Shown: positions 54,427 to 62,729 of the stretch, piece by piece
Layout: each line of letters begins with the position of its first letter
Position numbering within the stretch: the first letter of the stretch is position 1
Assembly (NCBI RefSeq): GCF_027125355.1
Contig: NZ_CP114052.1
Location: 1,922,001 to 1,986,000 of the forward strand
DNA from: Peptostreptococcus equinus
GTDB taxonomy: Bacteria; Bacillota; Clostridia; Peptostreptococcales; Peptostreptococcaceae
Direction of reading: 5' to 3'
Length of the DNA: 64,000 bases
Program-made: the position numbers and the translations under genes
The notes under the pieces: model-generated
Databases searched by the model: none
Told to the model about the DNA's origin: nothing
The model's input: the letters and a program-made list of their open reading frames with translations, nothing else

Positions 54427-54467
54427 ATACCCATATTAGGATTTTCTACTTATCCTAATATAGGCAT
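54427..54467 (-). terminator. Terminator of radical SAM gene
   Basis: A 16-bp stem with ATATTAGGAT/ATCCTAATAT at its tip is followed by TTTTTTAT on the minus strand. Confidence 0.88.
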
Positions 54468-54488
54468 TTATTTTTCTTGTTCAACTAT

Positions 54489-55388
54489 TTAAATCAAAAT
54501 ATTTTTTCTATCAATCCACTCCTGCATTTCTTCAGGAGAAGCCTCGTTTAATATCCTATCTATCTGCTTGAGCAATCTATCCTTATCCGGTGGTACTATC
54601 CCCTTTATATACATTGTATTTGAATTATGCGCTGATGATATTAAAGCTGTTTTTTCTGGATTTAAATTCTCTATTATCTGCCTAAGTTCTATTAATCTGT
54701 CATATTCACTAGCCTCTTCATATTCACCGTCTCTACACATCTGCCAAAGCTCTGTACCAGGAACTAGCGTTACCGACATAGGAAAAATTCCTCTAGCATT
54801 TACCTTACTAAGCATCTGACCAGTAAGTTTTCCATTTTCTATAGCCTTATCTACACCTTTTCCCATAAGTCCTGTTAGAACCATAGCATAATAGTTGTAT
54901 TCAAATTTATCCAACCTTTTCATTTCTCTTATAGCTTCATCTACAGTATTTCCCTTATTTATAAATTCCAAAGCCTCTTGATTTCCACTTTCTATTCCTA
55001 GATAAAGATCATTATATCCAGCATTTTTTAATATTTTTAACTCTTCATCAGTTTTTCTCTCTATGTCCTTTATTGAAGAATATGTTGTAATAACATTAAC
55101 CCAAGGCAGGTATTTATGTATCATTTCTGCTATTTTTAATAATCTATCTGTTTGCATTACAAAAGGATTTCCATTTAATAAAAAAACTCTGTCCGTAGAC
55201 CTATAATAAGGTGTTTTACTTGCTTCTATTATATCTTTTTCTACCTGCTCCAAAGTTTCCATCTTGAAATTAGTATATCTATACATACCGCAAAATCTAC
55301 ACTTATTATGAGTACATCCACTGGTTACTTGAAGTAATATTGATCTATATTCTTTTGGTGGTCTATATATTTGTGCATCGTATTTCAT
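54489..55388 (-). CDS. Radical SAM protein of unknown function
   Basis: This 299-residue protein has an Fe-S motif CTHNKCRFC (residues about 25-33), with four residues between the first two Cys instead of the usual three. It continues with a SAM-barrel pattern (VFLLNGNPF, LYLGIESGNQEALEFINKG). A related group is widespread in anaerobic Firmicutes with no assigned reaction. It stands alone with its own terminator. AAGGGGA precedes the start. Confidence 0.85.
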   Translation of the reverse strand: MKYDAQIYRPPKEYRSILLQVTSGCTHNKCRFCGMYRYTNFKMETLEQVEKDIIEASKTPYYRSTDRVFLLNGNPFVMQTDRLLKIAEMIHKYLPWVNVITTYSSIKDIERKTDEELKILKNAGYNDLYLGIESGNQEALEFINKGNTVDEAIREMKRLDKFEYNYYAMVLTGLMGKGVDKAIENGKLTGQMLSKVNARGIFPMSVTLVPGTELWQMCRDGEYEEASEYDRLIELRQIIENLNPEKTALISSAHNSNTMYIKGIVPPDKDRLLKQIDRILNEASPEEMQEWIDRKNILI

Positions 55389-55484
55389 ATCTAGTATCCC
55401 CTTTCATGTCTTCTATACGCTTAGTATAACAAATTTAAAACATTTTATCGACAATGTAATCTAAATAATATTATATAAGTAAAA

Positions 55485-55513
55485 ACGTAGTAGTTCTATA
55501 AGAACTACTACGT
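55485..55513 (-). terminator. Terminator of aminotransferase gene
   Basis: ACGTAGTAGTTCT and AGAACTACTACGT form a perfect 13-bp stem with a 3-base loop and T-rich flanks. Confidence 0.9.
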
Positions 55514-55542
55514 AAAAATTTATTTCACAAATTTTTAATTAT

Positions 55543-56742
55543 TTATTTAGCATCAGCTATTGCTTCTTTTATAGCTTCACCAAGAGACTTGATACCTTCA
55601 ATAATCTTTTCATCTGGCATACAAGAATAATTCATTCTGAATGTATTTTCTCCACCGCCGTTTGGGAAGAATGGTGCTCCTGGAACGAAGGCAACATTAC
55701 GTGGAAGAGCTTTTTCTTTCTGTAATTCAGTAGCATTGATGTTTTCTGGTAATATTACCCAAGTAAATAGACCACCGTTTGGATAAGTCCAAGTTACACC
55801 TTCTGGGAAATATTCTTTCATAGCATCCATCATTACAGTTCTTCTGTGTCCATATACTTCTCTTATTTTCTTAACATGCGCATCTACATCATACATATCG
55901 AAGAATTTAGCCATTTCCATCTGAGATATAGTAGAAGCCTGTAAATCTGCTCCCTGCTTAATTACATTGAATTTCTGAAGTATTTCTGGAGAAGCTGCCA
56001 AGTATCCTAGTCTATATCCTGGGCAAAGTATCTTAGAAAGTGTTCCTAAGAACATTACAAGTCCCTTAGTATCCATAGACTTTAATGATGGTAAAAATTC
56101 ACCTTCAAATCTTAATTCACCATATGGATTATCTTCTGCTACTGGTATTTCATATTTATTTATGATTTCCATAAATTTCTTTCTTCTTTCTAGAGGCCAA
56201 GTTCTACCACTTGGATTTTGGAAATCCGGAATAACATATATGAATTTAACATTTTCATTTTCAGCTAATATTTTTTCTAGTTCTTCCATTATCATACCGT
56301 CTTCATCAGTTGGAACGTCGATGAATTTTGGCTGATATGCCTTAAATGCATTTAAGGCTCCTAGGTAAGATGGACTTTCGCAAAGAACTATATCATCCTT
56401 ATCTAAGAATACCTTTCCTAAAAAGTCAAGTATCTGCTGAGATCCATTAGTTATTAATAAATCATCAGCTGTTACATTAGTGTTTAACTTATCATTCATT
56501 CTCTTAGCTAAATGAGCTCTAAGATTTGGATCTCCTTCAGTTGTTGAATACTGCATAGCTGCTTGTCCTTTTTCTTCTAAAACAGCTTTTGATACTTCTA
56601 TCATTTCCTTAACTGGGAAAAGTTCTGGAGCTGGTAAACCACCAGCAAATGATATAACTTCTGGTTTCTGAGTAAGTTTTAGAAGTTCACGTATAGCTGA
56701 ACCTTCTAAATGTTCAGTTCTTTCTGCAAATTTAATTGCCAT
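55543..56742 (-). CDS. PLP-dependent class I/II aminotransferase (2-aminoadipate/MocR-like)
   Basis: This 399-residue fold-type I aminotransferase shows the substrate motif SFAGGLPAPELFP, the nucleotide loop TNGSQQILDFLG, YVIPDFQNPSG, the PLP lysine in GTLSKILCPGYRLGY, and FRMNYS near the end. Close families act on 2-aminoadipate, aromatic or branched amino acids; the exact substrate cannot be told. It could feed keto acids to IorAB, but that is inference. GGAGGTGC precedes the start. Confidence 0.9.
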   Translation of the reverse strand: MAIKFAERTEHLEGSAIRELLKLTQKPEVISFAGGLPAPELFPVKEMIEVSKAVLEEKGQAAMQYSTTEGDPNLRAHLAKRMNDKLNTNVTADDLLITNGSQQILDFLGKVFLDKDDIVLCESPSYLGALNAFKAYQPKFIDVPTDEDGMIMEELEKILAENENVKFIYVIPDFQNPSGRTWPLERRKKFMEIINKYEIPVAEDNPYGELRFEGEFLPSLKSMDTKGLVMFLGTLSKILCPGYRLGYLAASPEILQKFNVIKQGADLQASTISQMEMAKFFDMYDVDAHVKKIREVYGHRRTVMMDAMKEYFPEGVTWTYPNGGLFTWVILPENINATELQKEKALPRNVAFVPGAPFFPNGGGENTFRMNYSCMPDEKIIEGIKSLGEAIKEAIADAK

Positions 56743-56818
56743 TTTAAAGCACCTCCATTAATTAAAAACAAAATATTATTTATATTAATCCGAATATTGG
56801 GGATTCGAATTATTCACA

Positions 56819-56998
56819 TTATTTATTTAATAATTTCTTAATTCTTTTTTCTGCTGTTTCTCTATCCAACATAATTATTCTATTGCACTTATTACACTTA
56901 AATTTTACATCTGCACCCGTTCTAGTGATAGTAAATTCATCACAACCGCACGGATGAACTTTTTTAAGTTGAACAATATCTCCAATATTTAAATCCAT
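56819..56998 (-). CDS. DUF951 family small zinc-ribbon protein
   Basis: This 59-residue protein begins MDLNIGDIVQLKKVHPCGCD and ends KRIKKLLNK. Cys in HPCGCD and CNKCN suggest a metal site. DUF951 proteins are widespread in Firmicutes, often close to rsmG/parB or ychF, and have no known role. AGGAGG precedes the start at 10 bases. It lies 14 bases after the DUF3343 gene on the same strand. Confidence 0.9.
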   Translation of the reverse strand: MDLNIGDIVQLKKVHPCGCDEFTITRTGADVKFKCNKCNRIIMLDRETAEKRIKKLLNK

Positions 56999-57012
56999 TG
57001 GTATTTGTCCTC

Positions 57013-57279
57013 CTAGTCTTCAATCTTTATAGCTTTTCTATTTTCTTGGTCATCTCTAACTATCTTAAATATACCTCTTCTTTCAAGAGAATTTTCTTTC
57101 ATTATTTTGTTTATCTGATCAATCTGGCTTATATCAAATTTAATAGATAAACCACAACTCGCAGCTATCTCTCTTGGGGTTGGCATAGTGGTAATAGTTA
57201 TACCATTTTTCTCCAATAACTTTTCTGTTCTAATAGCATGATGAGTAGAATTGAAAGACACTACATAAAAATTATCCAT
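57013..57279 (-). CDS. DUF3343 family protein (putative Se/S carrier-like)
   Basis: This 88-residue protein (MDNFYVVSFNSTHHAIRTEKLLEKNG...) matches the DUF3343 family, with conserved PTPREIAASCGLSIKF holding one Cys. It accompanies YedF and class V aminotransferases in many anaerobes, often in selenium-associated clusters. I start at MDNFY because AGGAGAAA lies upstream; a longer start is unsupported. It follows yedF by 8 bases. Confidence 0.85.
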   Translation of the reverse strand: MDNFYVVSFNSTHHAIRTEKLLEKNGITITTMPTPREIAASCGLSIKFDISQIDQINKIMKENSLERRGIFKIVRDDQENRKAIKIED

Positions 57280-57287
57280 AGTTTCTC

Positions 57288-57899
57288 CTATCCTAATGTT
57301 ATTACTTTTGAACAATCGTTCATTTTTTCTATTATTGTATACATGTTAGTTATTGAACCTACTTTTAAGGCTTGTTTTAATTCATAATAATCTAAACATG
57401 TACCACAAGAAAGGATTTCTACTCCCTTTTCCTCTAAAATCTTAATATTCTCTACTGTAGCATTATTTATAGTGGTAAGTTCAACACCACCATTTAGGAA
57501 TAATATTGATTTTGGTAATGGATTTGTTTCAGTCAATGCAAATAAATATGATTTTATTAATACATGACCTAATTCTTCATTACCATTTCCTAATTTGTTG
57601 CTCATTATTGCAACTATATATGAATTATCAGAGGAAATATCACATTTGATGTCCTCATCCTTAATATCTATTTTAGTATCTTTAGATTTTGTGATTTTTA
57701 TTGTTACATCCATTCCATTTTCGCTAATTATTTCAGCTTGGCAATTTATTGATTTAGCAAACTTGATAACATTTTCCTTTGGAGCAAGATCATCCACTCT
57801 TACTTCAACAACACCCTCATCTATTGACTCTAAAGCTTTTTTCGTATTAATTACTGGTAAAGGACAAGCTTGCCCTCTAGCATCTACCTTTATACTCAT
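57288..57899 (-). CDS. yedF: YedF family sulfurtransferase-like protein
   Basis: This 203-residue protein joins a TusA-like N-terminal domain (VDARGQACPLPVINTKKAL, with the CPxP Cys at about 12) to a DsrE-like C-terminal domain (AIMSNKLGNGNEELGHVLIKSYLFALTE; GVEILSCGTCLDYYEL). This is the layout of the selenium-metabolism protein YedF. No selD is present here, so selenium use is not shown. I start at MSIKVD with GGAGG upstream. Confidence 0.9.
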   Translation of the reverse strand: MSIKVDARGQACPLPVINTKKALESIDEGVVEVRVDDLAPKENVIKFAKSINCQAEIISENGMDVTIKITKSKDTKIDIKDEDIKCDISSDNSYIVAIMSNKLGNGNEELGHVLIKSYLFALTETNPLPKSILFLNGGVELTTINNATVENIKILEEKGVEILSCGTCLDYYELKQALKVGSITNMYTIIEKMNDCSKVITLG

Positions 57900-58021
57900 A
57901 ATCACACCTCCAAAATTTTAGGAACATTACAAATATATAATAACATATTATTAATAATATTAATATATAAGTTTGTATAATTTTTTTTATTCCTATATAT
58001 TTTTGTCTTATTTTTGAATGC

Positions 58022-58069
58022 GAAGAGTAACATATATTATATATACTCTTCATAAAATTATGCTATAAT
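58022..58069 (+). promoter_or_regulatory. Extended -10 promoter with upstream inverted repeat
   Basis: GAAGAGTA (58022-58029) and TACTCTTC (58044-58051) form a perfect 8-bp inverted repeat just upstream of TGCTATAAT (58061-58069), an extended -10. No good -35 exists, so an activator or repressor at the repeat is plausible. It lies in the divergent gap between yedF and the GerMN gene. Confidence 0.55.
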
Positions 58070-58105
58070 AAAAATATATATTAAATATTAAAGGAGGTTG
58101 TAAAT

Positions 58106-58735
58106 ATGATAAATAGAAAATTATTTAAAGTACTATTATATGTTGGTATATTGTCAATTTCAACTATGGGACTAAGTGCATGTACAAGCTCAAAAGAAAG
58201 CTCTAGTAAAAATGAACAAACACAGAACCAAGAAAGTACAAATAAAGATAGTAAAAAAGATGAAGAAAAATCTTCATCGGATATAGATACAAGCAGTGCT
58301 ACAAAAAAAGAAGATAATGCTTATAAAGAAAATAAAGAAGATACAAAGTCTATTTCTAAAAAAACATCGATAATATATTATACTATTGATAAAAATGCAG
58401 AAAATCTAATAGAAAAAAGAATGTCAGTTGATGAAGTAAGCGTTGGTAATATTACAAGAGCAATGATAAAAGAAGGTGTTTTACAAAAAGGAACAGATGT
58501 AAACAAAGCAAAAGTAAAGGATATAGATGGAATTAGAACTCTAGTCGTTGACATGAATTCTAAATTTATAAATCCAAATCAAGGTTCTGGAACAGAATCT
58601 TTAATGCTTAGAGCCTTTGCAAATAGTATGATAAAATCATTCCATGTAAAACAGGTGAAATTAACTGTCGATGGTGAACCTTATTCAGGTGGACATATAA
58701 TCCTAAACGACAATCAATTTTTAACTTATAAATAA
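58106..58735 (+). CDS. GerMN-domain lipoprotein
   Basis: This 209-residue protein has a signal peptide and lipobox LSACTSS (Cys about 27), then a Ser/Lys/Glu-rich linker (about 30-85), then a GerMN domain (about 90-205) with VTRAMIKEGVL-like and SLMLRAFANSMIKSF segments. GerMN proteins occur in spore germination and in vegetative envelope proteins; the role here is unknown. AAGGAGG precedes the start. It is 23 bases upstream of the aminotransferase gene. Confidence 0.88.
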   Translation: MINRKLFKVLLYVGILSISTMGLSACTSSKESSSKNEQTQNQESTNKDSKKDEEKSSSDIDTSSATKKEDNAYKENKEDTKSISKKTSIIYYTIDKNAENLIEKRMSVDEVSVGNITRAMIKEGVLQKGTDVNKAKVKDIDGIRTLVVDMNSKFINPNQGSGTESLMLRAFANSMIKSFHVKQVKLTVDGEPYSGGHIILNDNQFLTYK

Positions 58736-58758
58736 TAATTTTCAAAGGAGCCAAATAA

Positions 58759-59904
58759 ATGATTTATTTAGATAATGCAGCTACAACTTTTCCAAAACCA
58801 GAATCAGTATACAAGGCAATTGAAAACTGTATGAGAATTTATTGTGCAAACCCTGGCAGATCTGGACACAAAATGGCATATAAATCAGCCTTGGTAGTTG
58901 AAGATAGTAGAGATTCTATAGCAAAACTTTTCAATATAAAAAATCCTATGAATGTAGTTTATACATTTAATGCTACGGATTCTTTGAACTTAGCAATTAA
59001 AGGATTACTAAAATCAGGTGATCATGTAATAACTACTAGTATGGAACATAATTCTGTATTAAGACCTATAATGGAACTTGAAAAAATTGGAGTAGAACAT
59101 ACCTTTGTACAAGCAGATAAAGAAGGAAAAATAAAACCTTCTACTATAGAAAATGCTATAAAAGAAAATACTAAACTAATAGTAACTACCCATGCTTCTA
59201 ATGTAGTTGGTACTATTGTAGACATTGAATCTATTGGATTAATTGCAAAAAAACATAGTATTATATATTTAGTAGATGCATCCCAATCAGCTGGAGTCTG
59301 CCCTATAGATGTTGAAAAAATGAATATTGATATGTTGGCAATGCCAGGTCATAAATGTTTACTTGGTCCTCAGGGGACAGGAGTTTTGTATGTAAATGAT
59401 AAAATAAAACTAAAAAGCCAAAGAGAAGGTGGTACTGGTAGTAATTCAGAAGAAATTGTTCAACCTGATTTATATCCAGATAAGTATGAATCAGGAACTC
59501 ACAATACACCTGGTATAGCTGGATTAGGGGCTGGTGTAGAATTTATTTTAGAAACTGGTACCGAAAAAATATTAGAACATGAAAGACAACTTACACAGTA
59601 TTTTATAGATGAATTATCGAAAATAGAAAATGTAATAATTTATGGTCCAAAAGATGCTAGAGAAAGATTAGCTGTTATTGCTATTAACATATCTAATGTT
59701 GATTCTGGAGAGATAACATTTAAACTTGATAAAAATTATGATATAGCAACAAGATCTGGAATACATTGTGCTCCACTTGCTCATAAGACATTAGGTACCT
59801 TAAATCAGGGTGCTGTAAGGTTTAGCTTTGGATATTTTAATACAATGGATGATATAAAAATTGCTATTGATGCAATAAAAGATATTGCAAAAGAATATAA
59901 ATAA
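58759..59904 (+). CDS. Class V aminotransferase (cysteine desulfurase-like)
   Basis: This 381-residue PLP enzyme starts MIYLDNAATTFPKPESV and has GRSGH, THASNVVG, the PLP lysine in MPGHKCLLGPQGTG and a C-terminal RSGIHCAPLAHKTLGT, where Cys is the likely persulfide carrier. It fits the cysteine desulfurase-like subfamily often found with YedF and DUF3343. It might mobilise sulfur or selenium from cysteine or selenocysteine. AAAGGAG precedes the start. Confidence 0.88.
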   Translation: MIYLDNAATTFPKPESVYKAIENCMRIYCANPGRSGHKMAYKSALVVEDSRDSIAKLFNIKNPMNVVYTFNATDSLNLAIKGLLKSGDHVITTSMEHNSVLRPIMELEKIGVEHTFVQADKEGKIKPSTIENAIKENTKLIVTTHASNVVGTIVDIESIGLIAKKHSIIYLVDASQSAGVCPIDVEKMNIDMLAMPGHKCLLGPQGTGVLYVNDKIKLKSQREGGTGSNSEEIVQPDLYPDKYESGTHNTPGIAGLGAGVEFILETGTEKILEHERQLTQYFIDELSKIENVIIYGPKDARERLAVIAINISNVDSGEITFKLDKNYDIATRSGIHCAPLAHKTLGTLNQGAVRFSFGYFNTMDDIKIAIDAIKDIAKEYK

Positions 59905-59913
59905 AATAATATA

Positions 59914-59970
59914 AAAACGTCTAGGATATATGAGTATCAAATAAACTCAACTTTCTTAGACGTTTTATTT
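59914..59970 (+). terminator. Terminator of class V aminotransferase gene
   Basis: AAAACGTCTAGGA (59914-59926) and TCTTAGACGTTTT (59954-59966) pair with one G-T wobble around a 27-base loop and run into ATTTTT. Confidence 0.8.
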
Positions 59971-60074
59971 TTAATTTAATAATATATATTTTTATTATAT
60001 TTTTAAATTACTTAAATTTATTTTTTATGTTTTATATTTAATCATTAATCTTTTTATAAATATATTAGTACTGT

Positions 60075-60797
60075 TTATAATGGTTTTCTATTTGGAGTTC
60101 CAGCTTTTCTTGGATATTTTTTATCAGTATTTTCTAGCTTTTTGAATACTAATATATTGTGGTGTAATTCTTCGTCTGGAAGCTTTACATCTAATATTTC
60201 AAGTAATTCCACTCCAAGTATTTTTATAGCATTTTTAGCATCTTCAATTTCTTTTTTGGCATTTGGTCCTTTTAAACATATAAAAAGTCCTCCCTTTTTC
60301 ACAAAAGGTATACATAATTCTAATAATACTGGAAGATTAGCAACTGCTCTAGCAGTCGCTATATCAAATTTTTCTCTATAATTTTTATTCTGTGCTCCAT
60401 CCTCTGCTCTTGCATGCACATATTCTACATCATTAAAACCAATTGATTGGCACACTTCCCTTAAAAAATTTATTCTTTTATTCAAAGAATCCAGTAAGGT
60501 TAGTTCAATATTGGGATTACAAATTTTAAAAGGTATACCTGGGAAACCTGCACCTGTTCCTACATCTATTATTTTTTGTCCACTTTGTATATAATTTTTT
60601 TCAAAAATTGAAGCAGAATCCAAAAAATGTTTTATAAATACTTCTCTTTCTTCTGTAATAGCTGTAAGATTCATGACTTTATTGTATTCTACTAATATTT
60701 CCCTATATTTTACAAATCTGTCAATCATTTCATCTTTAGGATTTAAACCATAACTAGCTAAACCTTTTTTTAATATCTCAATATTTTCTAATGACAT
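60075..60797 (-). CDS. rsmG: 16S rRNA (guanine-527-N7)-methyltransferase RsmG
   Basis: RsmG methylates G527 in the decoding region of 16S rRNA. The 240-residue protein has the SAM motif DVGTGAGFPGIPFKI (about 75-90) and LTLLDSLNKRINFL. AAGGAGG precedes the start. It lies 12 bases after mnmG, the usual origin-proximal order. Confidence 0.97.
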   Translation of the reverse strand: MSLENIEILKKGLASYGLNPKDEMIDRFVKYREILVEYNKVMNLTAITEEREVFIKHFLDSASIFEKNYIQSGQKIIDVGTGAGFPGIPFKICNPNIELTLLDSLNKRINFLREVCQSIGFNDVEYVHARAEDGAQNKNYREKFDIATARAVANLPVLLELCIPFVKKGGLFICLKGPNAKKEIEDAKNAIKILGVELLEILDVKLPDEELHHNILVFKKLENTDKKYPRKAGTPNRKPL

Positions 60798-60809
60798 ATT
60801 CCCTCCTTG

Positions 60810-62705
60810 TTAATCTTCTTTATTTTCTCTATTTTTTCTTCTATTCTGTTCCAAATATATTAAAAGTACAGAAATATCTGAAGGTGATACTCCCGATATT
60901 CTAGATGCCTGACCTATTGATGAAGGCTGTATGTCATTTAACTTTTGCCTTGCTTCTATTCTAAGGCCTTCTATAGCATTATAATCTATATTATTAAGCT
61001 TTCTTTTTTCCAATTTTCTAAACTGGTCTATTTGTTTCATTTGCTTAGCTATATAACCTTCATACTTTATCATTATGACAGCTTGTTCTATTACTTCATC
61101 AGATAGATGTTGAGCTTTTCCCTTACCTACCTCTTCTAAAATATCATAATTAATTTCTGGTCTTTTTAAGAATTCATATAAAGATAAACCATTATTTAAA
61201 GTTTGTAATCCTTTTGAATTCAATAGATCGTTTACTTCATTTGGAGTTATTCTTTCTTTCTTTAATCTGTCAATTTCTTCTTCTATATTTTTCTTTTTTT
61301 CTATAAATCTATCATATCTTTCTTGACTTGCTAGACCTATCTCATAACCCTTTTGAGTTAAACGCATATCTGCATTATCCTGTCTTAAATATAATCTATA
61401 TTCTGCTCTAGACGTCATCATTCTATATGGTTCATTAGTTCCCTTTGTAACCAAATCATCTATTAAAACACCTATATATCCTTCTGATCTGTCAATTATT
61501 AGTGGATTAAGTCCCTTAATTTTTTGAACGGCATTTATACCTGCAATTAAACCTTGAGCTGCTGCTTCTTCATAACCAGAAGTACCGTTAAACTGACCAG
61601 CAGAGAATAAATTTTCTACTCCTTTTACTTCTAGGCTAAGATTAAGTTGTGTAGGATCTATACAGTCATATTCTATAGCATATGCCGGTCTCATAATTTT
61701 CACATTTTCGAGTCCTTTTATAGTTCTGTACATCTTCAACTGCATATCTACAGGAAAACTAGTAGATACTCCCTGTACATACATTTCTTTAGTATCTAAT
61801 CCCTCTGGCTCAATAAACAATTGATGCGTTTCCTTATCATTGAACTTTACTATCTTATCTTCTATTGATGGACAGTATCTCGGACCTACCCCCTCTATAT
61901 TTCCACTATACATAGCACTTTTACTTATATTATCTTCTATTAATTTCTTTGTATCAGGAGTAGTTCTAGTCAAATAACATAGAACTTGATTTCTTTCTAT
62001 ATTTTCATGCATAAAAGAGAAAGGAATCACTTTTTCATCTCCTGCCTGAGGCTCCATAACTGAGAAATCAATACTATCTCTATGAACTCTAGCTGGAGTA
62101 CCTGTTTTGAATCTTCTCATCCTAAGACCTATATCTATTAAATTATCTGTAAGTTTCTTTGCATAAGACAACCCATTTGGACCTTCTTTATATGTATCAT
62201 GTCCAATAAATATAGTTGATTGAAGATAAACACCAGTACATAATATTACAGCCTTTGACTTATATACAGCACCTAGCCTAGTTATTAGTCCTGTAATTGC
62301 ATCTCCCTCTTTTATTAACTCCTCAACTTCATCCATCACCACTTCAAGATTTTCTTGATTTTCTATAGTTTCTTTCATCACTCTATGATACAAATTTTTA
62401 TCAGTCTGGGCTCTAAGTGAGTGTACAGCTGGTCCTTTTGCTGTATTTAACATCCTACTCTGTATATATGTATCATCTATATTTATTCCCATCTGACCAC
62501 CAAGGGCATCTATTTCCTTTACTAACTGTCCTTTCCCTGTTCCTCCTACTGAAGGATTACATGGAAGTGCTGCAATTGAATCAAGAGATAGAGTTATCAT
62601 AAGAGTACTCATTCCCATTCTTGCCGAAGCTAGTGCAGCTTCACATCCTGCATGTCCAGCACCTATAACGATAATATCATAAGTACCTGCATCATATCTA
62701 TTCAT
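60810..62705 (-). CDS. mnmG: tRNA uridine-5-carboxymethylaminomethyl modification enzyme MnmG (GidA)
   Basis: MnmG works with MnmE to modify wobble uridine 34 of several tRNAs. The 631-residue protein has the N-terminal FAD motif [33 protein letters not shown] and [19 protein letters not shown], and the C-terminal helical domain. AAAGGAAT precedes the start. It lies 24 bases after mnmE. Confidence 0.98.
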   Translation of the reverse strand: MNRYDAGTYDIIVIGAGHAGCEAALASARMGMSTLMITLSLDSIAALPCNPSVGGTGKGQLVKEIDALGGQMGINIDDTYIQSRMLNTAKGPAVHSLRAQTDKNLYHRVMKETIENQENLEVVMDEVEELIKEGDAITGLITRLGAVYKSKAVILCTGVYLQSTIFIGHDTYKEGPNGLSYAKKLTDNLIDIGLRMRRFKTGTPARVHRDSIDFSVMEPQAGDEKVIPFSFMHENIERNQVLCYLTRTTPDTKKLIEDNISKSAMYSGNIEGVGPRYCPSIEDKIVKFNDKETHQLFIEPEGLDTKEMYVQGVSTSFPVDMQLKMYRTIKGLENVKIMRPAYAIEYDCIDPTQLNLSLEVKGVENLFSAGQFNGTSGYEEAAAQGLIAGINAVQKIKGLNPLIIDRSEGYIGVLIDDLVTKGTNEPYRMMTSRAEYRLYLRQDNADMRLTQKGYEIGLASQERYDRFIEKKKNIEEEIDRLKKERITPNEVNDLLNSKGLQTLNNGLSLYEFLKRPEINYDILEEVGKGKAQHLSDEVIEQAVIMIKYEGYIAKQMKQIDQFRKLEKRKLNNIDYNAIEGLRIEARQKLNDIQPSSIGQASRISGVSPSDISVLLIYLEQNRRKNRENKED

Positions 62706-62729
62706 TAAATTATTCCTTTCTATTTTAAA

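Noticed and set aside
57288..59904. Claiming a proven selenium-utilisation locus
   Set aside because: No selD, selenocysteine tRNA or in-frame TGA selenoprotein was seen in the window; the same proteins may act on sulfur.
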